A stretch of 64,000 nt of DNA from Bacillus sp. B-jedd. GTDB lineage: Bacteria; Bacillota; Bacilli; Bacillales; Cytobacillaceae. A model generated the notes under the pieces. That model did no database searches. It was not told the DNA's origin and was given only the letters and a program-made list of their open reading frames with translations. The stretch spans positions 2,191,001 through 2,255,000 of the forward strand of contig NZ_CCXR01000001.1 of NCBI RefSeq assembly GCF_000821085.1, written 5' to 3'. Positions 62,376 through 64,000 of this stretch are shown one piece after another. Both the position numbers and the translations under genes were made by a program. Numbering within the stretch: position 1 is the stretch's first letter; each line of letters starts with the position of its first letter.

Positions 62376-64000
62376 TTAGTATTTCCCAAACGTTTTTTTG
62401 TTTTTTCTGAAATGATTTTTGTTTCGCTCCTGCGTCTTATGGCATTCATCACAAATCGGAAAACGGTGATCATTCCCAAGCGCTTTTTTGCAAATTCGGC
62501 ATTTTTTTCCGTGGGTTTTTGTTACATCCTTCAATTGTTCATGCACTCTGTCACTAACCTGTTCGCGAATCCTTTCCCAGTAAACGGCTTCCGTCCTTTT
62601 TCCTAATTTGTATAGAAACAAAAGATGCAGACCCAAGGCCTTATAGCTTAATTCCATTTCCTCCAGGGTCCGATTTTTCAACTCCGGCTCAGGTAGTTCA
62701 TTGCCATCAGCAATCGCGGCAATCGTTTCGAGCCATTGTTCCGTCAGTTCGGGTTCCCTTGCTGAAAAAGGCAAATGCAAATAACCATATAACTCCATCA
62801 TCGGAAACCTTGTCTCTATCATCGTTCCTTCAATAAACTGATAGCGGCTCCGTTCCTCGGCCAGGTCAGCTTTTCTTGTTCCGGGTGGACTGGCATACTT
62901 TTCCCATAAATCAAAGAAATCGCCAAGGCTTCGGCTATATTTTTGAAATCGTTCAAAAACAGAGGAAGTAGGCGCGATCGCAAAGACATCGACAGGCTGA
63001 TCCTCAGCTTGCAGAAGTTTTTTCATTTTTGGGATTTCCGATACAAATGCGACCCTGCCCTGATCATAAATTCCTTTTCTTCCAGCCCTTCCCGCAATTT
63101 GCTTAATCTCTTGTGAGGAAAGCCACCTTCTTGCCGTTCCGTCAAATTTTTCGTTTTCCAAAAAGACGATCCTTCTAATCGGAAGATTTAAGCCCATACC
63201 GATGGCATCGGTTGATACGATGATCGTTGTCTCGCCAGCTTGAAAAAGCTGCATTTGCTTTTTTCTCGTTTCCGGTGGCATGCTCCCATAAATCATACTT
63301 ACCTTATGGCCATTGCTTTGCAGGATAGCAGCAGTGGCAAGCACCTGCCTGCGTGAGAAACAGACAAGGGCATCGCCTTTCCTTGCTCTTTTAAGGGTAA
63401 ACTCCTGATCTTCGACTCTCAACGGCTCATCCCGCGTATATTCAATTAATTCGTACTTAGCATCGCCAAGGAGCTGGATCAGCATTTGCTTGATATTTCT
63501 GCTGCCTATGATATGGACCTCTTGGGCATTCGCTTTCGTAATGGCCTTGTACCAGGAAAAACCCCTGTCCTTATCGGCAATCATTTGTGCTTCGTCAATC
63601 ACGGCGACTTCGTAATAGTCCTTCTCATGAAACATTTCAACTGTACAGGAAATATGGCTAGCGCCTGGTGCTGATTTTTCCTCTTCACCGGTCTTTAGAG
63701 AACAAGGAATCCCTTCCCCGTTAAGGCGGTCGTATATTTCAAGAGCAAGCAAGCGCAGGGGGGCTAAGTAAATGCCGCTTTGGGCTTTCTTCATTGCCGA
63801 CAGTGCCCGATGGGTTTTGCCGGTATTTGTTTCTCCAATGTGCAGCACGTATTTTACAGCCTTATTGGCAGCAGGCCTGTATTCACTTCCGAAAACATCC
63901 TCGAGCATTTTCTGTTCTTCCGCTGCCTTCCGCTCAGCTTCCGCTTTTTCCTCGGCAAGCTTTATTTCACGGCCAGCCAAGTCACCTTCATAGATGGTTT
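62376..64000 (-). CDS. SUV3-like DEAD/DEAH-box RNA helicase, 5' end outside window
   Basis: At least 541 codons; the frame is still open at base 64000, so the start is outside. A charged coiled-coil (EEKAEAERKAAEEQK) precedes the helicase core: Walker A IGETNTGKT, DEAQ motif AVIDEAQMIAD, TTIIVSTDAIGMGLNLP and IKQIAGRAGRKG. That is the Suv3/DExH pattern of RNA unwinding enzymes. The C-terminus carries a four-Cys zinc ribbon (CRIC then ICDEC). B. subtilis relatives are poorly studied. Likely acts on RNA in decay or ribosome work, by family inference. Confidence 0.88.
   Translation of the reverse strand, partial: TIYEGDLAGREIKLAEEKAEAERKAAEEQKMLEDVFGSEYRPAANKAVKYVLHIGETNTGKTHRALSAMKKAQSGIYLAPLRLLALEIYDRLNGEGIPCSLKTGEEEKSAPGASHISCTVEMFHEKDYYEVAVIDEAQMIADKDRGFSWYKAITKANAQEVHIIGSRNIKQMLIQLLGDAKYELIEYTRDEPLRVEDQEFTLKRARKGDALVCFSRRQVLATAAILQSNGHKVSMIYGSMPPETRKKQMQLFQAGETTIIVSTDAIGMGLNLPIRRIVFLENEKFDGTARRWLSSQEIKQIAGRAGRKGIYDQGRVAFVSEIPKMKKLLQAEDQPVDVFAIAPTSSVFERFQKYSRSLGDFFDLWEKYASPPGTRKADLAEERSRYQFIEGTMIETRFPMMELYGYLHLPFSAREPELTEQWLETIAAIADGNELPEPELKNRTLEEMELSYKALGLHLLFLYKLGKRTEAVYWERIREQVSDRVHEQLKDVTKTHGKKCRICKKALGNDHRFPICDECHKTQERNKNHFRKNKKTFGKY

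Overview
The window is chromosomal DNA from a spore-forming member of the Bacillaceae. Four small acid-soluble spore protein genes (sspP, sspO, sspN, tlp) are present, and the gene order sspO-citB-yneN-sspN-tlp-yneP-yneQ-yneR followed by yneS/plsY-yneT-parE-parC matches the Bacillus subtilis map. Base composition, strong GGAGG ribosome sites, frequent TTG/GTG starts and hairpin plus T-run terminators agree. I see no prophage, insertion sequence with a transposase, or CRISPR array.

The most distinctive content is a selenocysteine (Sec) trait. selD (1927-2982, minus) carries an in-frame TGA at its catalytic position. Facing it is a 79-codon SelW/Rdx-type gene with a Cys-x-x-Sec motif (3116-3355), then selA (3655-5061). 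A third gene, a HesB/IscA-like protein with Sec (13293-13586), lies 10 kb away. All three TGA codons are followed at bacterial-SECIS distance by a hairpin with a three-base loop containing G. Ordinary annotation would shorten selD, miss the SelW-like gene and call the HesB gene broken. selB and tRNA-Sec are not in the window.

Layout: threonine catabolism (kbl-tdh) 1-1.8 kb; Sec cluster 1.9-5.1 kb; spore, aconitase and yne genes 5.1-11.6 kb; capA lipoprotein, HesB-Sec, histidine kinase and plsY 12-15.9 kb; chromate transporter, yneT and parE-parC with an SOS box 16-22.5 kb; zinc-ribbon/RDD and staygreen-family proteins 22.6-23.9 kb; a carbohydrate ABC importer with a GH15 enzyme 24-29.6 kb; a free-standing LAGLIDADG gene, guanine deaminase and 6-phosphogluconate dehydrogenase 29.8-34 kb; permease, small proteins and a membrane-anchored GH18 protein 34-39.6 kb; a tRNA-like element and a MutS2 paralog 39.6-41.7 kb; a leftward catabolic block (aminotransferase, aldehyde dehydrogenase, CoA-transferase, acyl-CoA dehydrogenase, thiolase, hydroxyacid dehydrogenase, tartrate/malate-type dehydrogenase) 42.4-51.4 kb; oxidoreductase, lipoprotein and YdcF 51.5-53.7 kb; glycogen operon glgBCDAP 53.8-61.7 kb; a probable type I toxin with convergent antisense RNA 62.0-62.3 kb; and a SUV3-like helicase running off the right end.

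Two families of Bacillaceae intergenic repeats occur. One copy at 41.7-42.1 kb is split by a copy of the other family, giving precise insertion boundaries. Functions come from reading motifs and gene order by eye; no searches were run.
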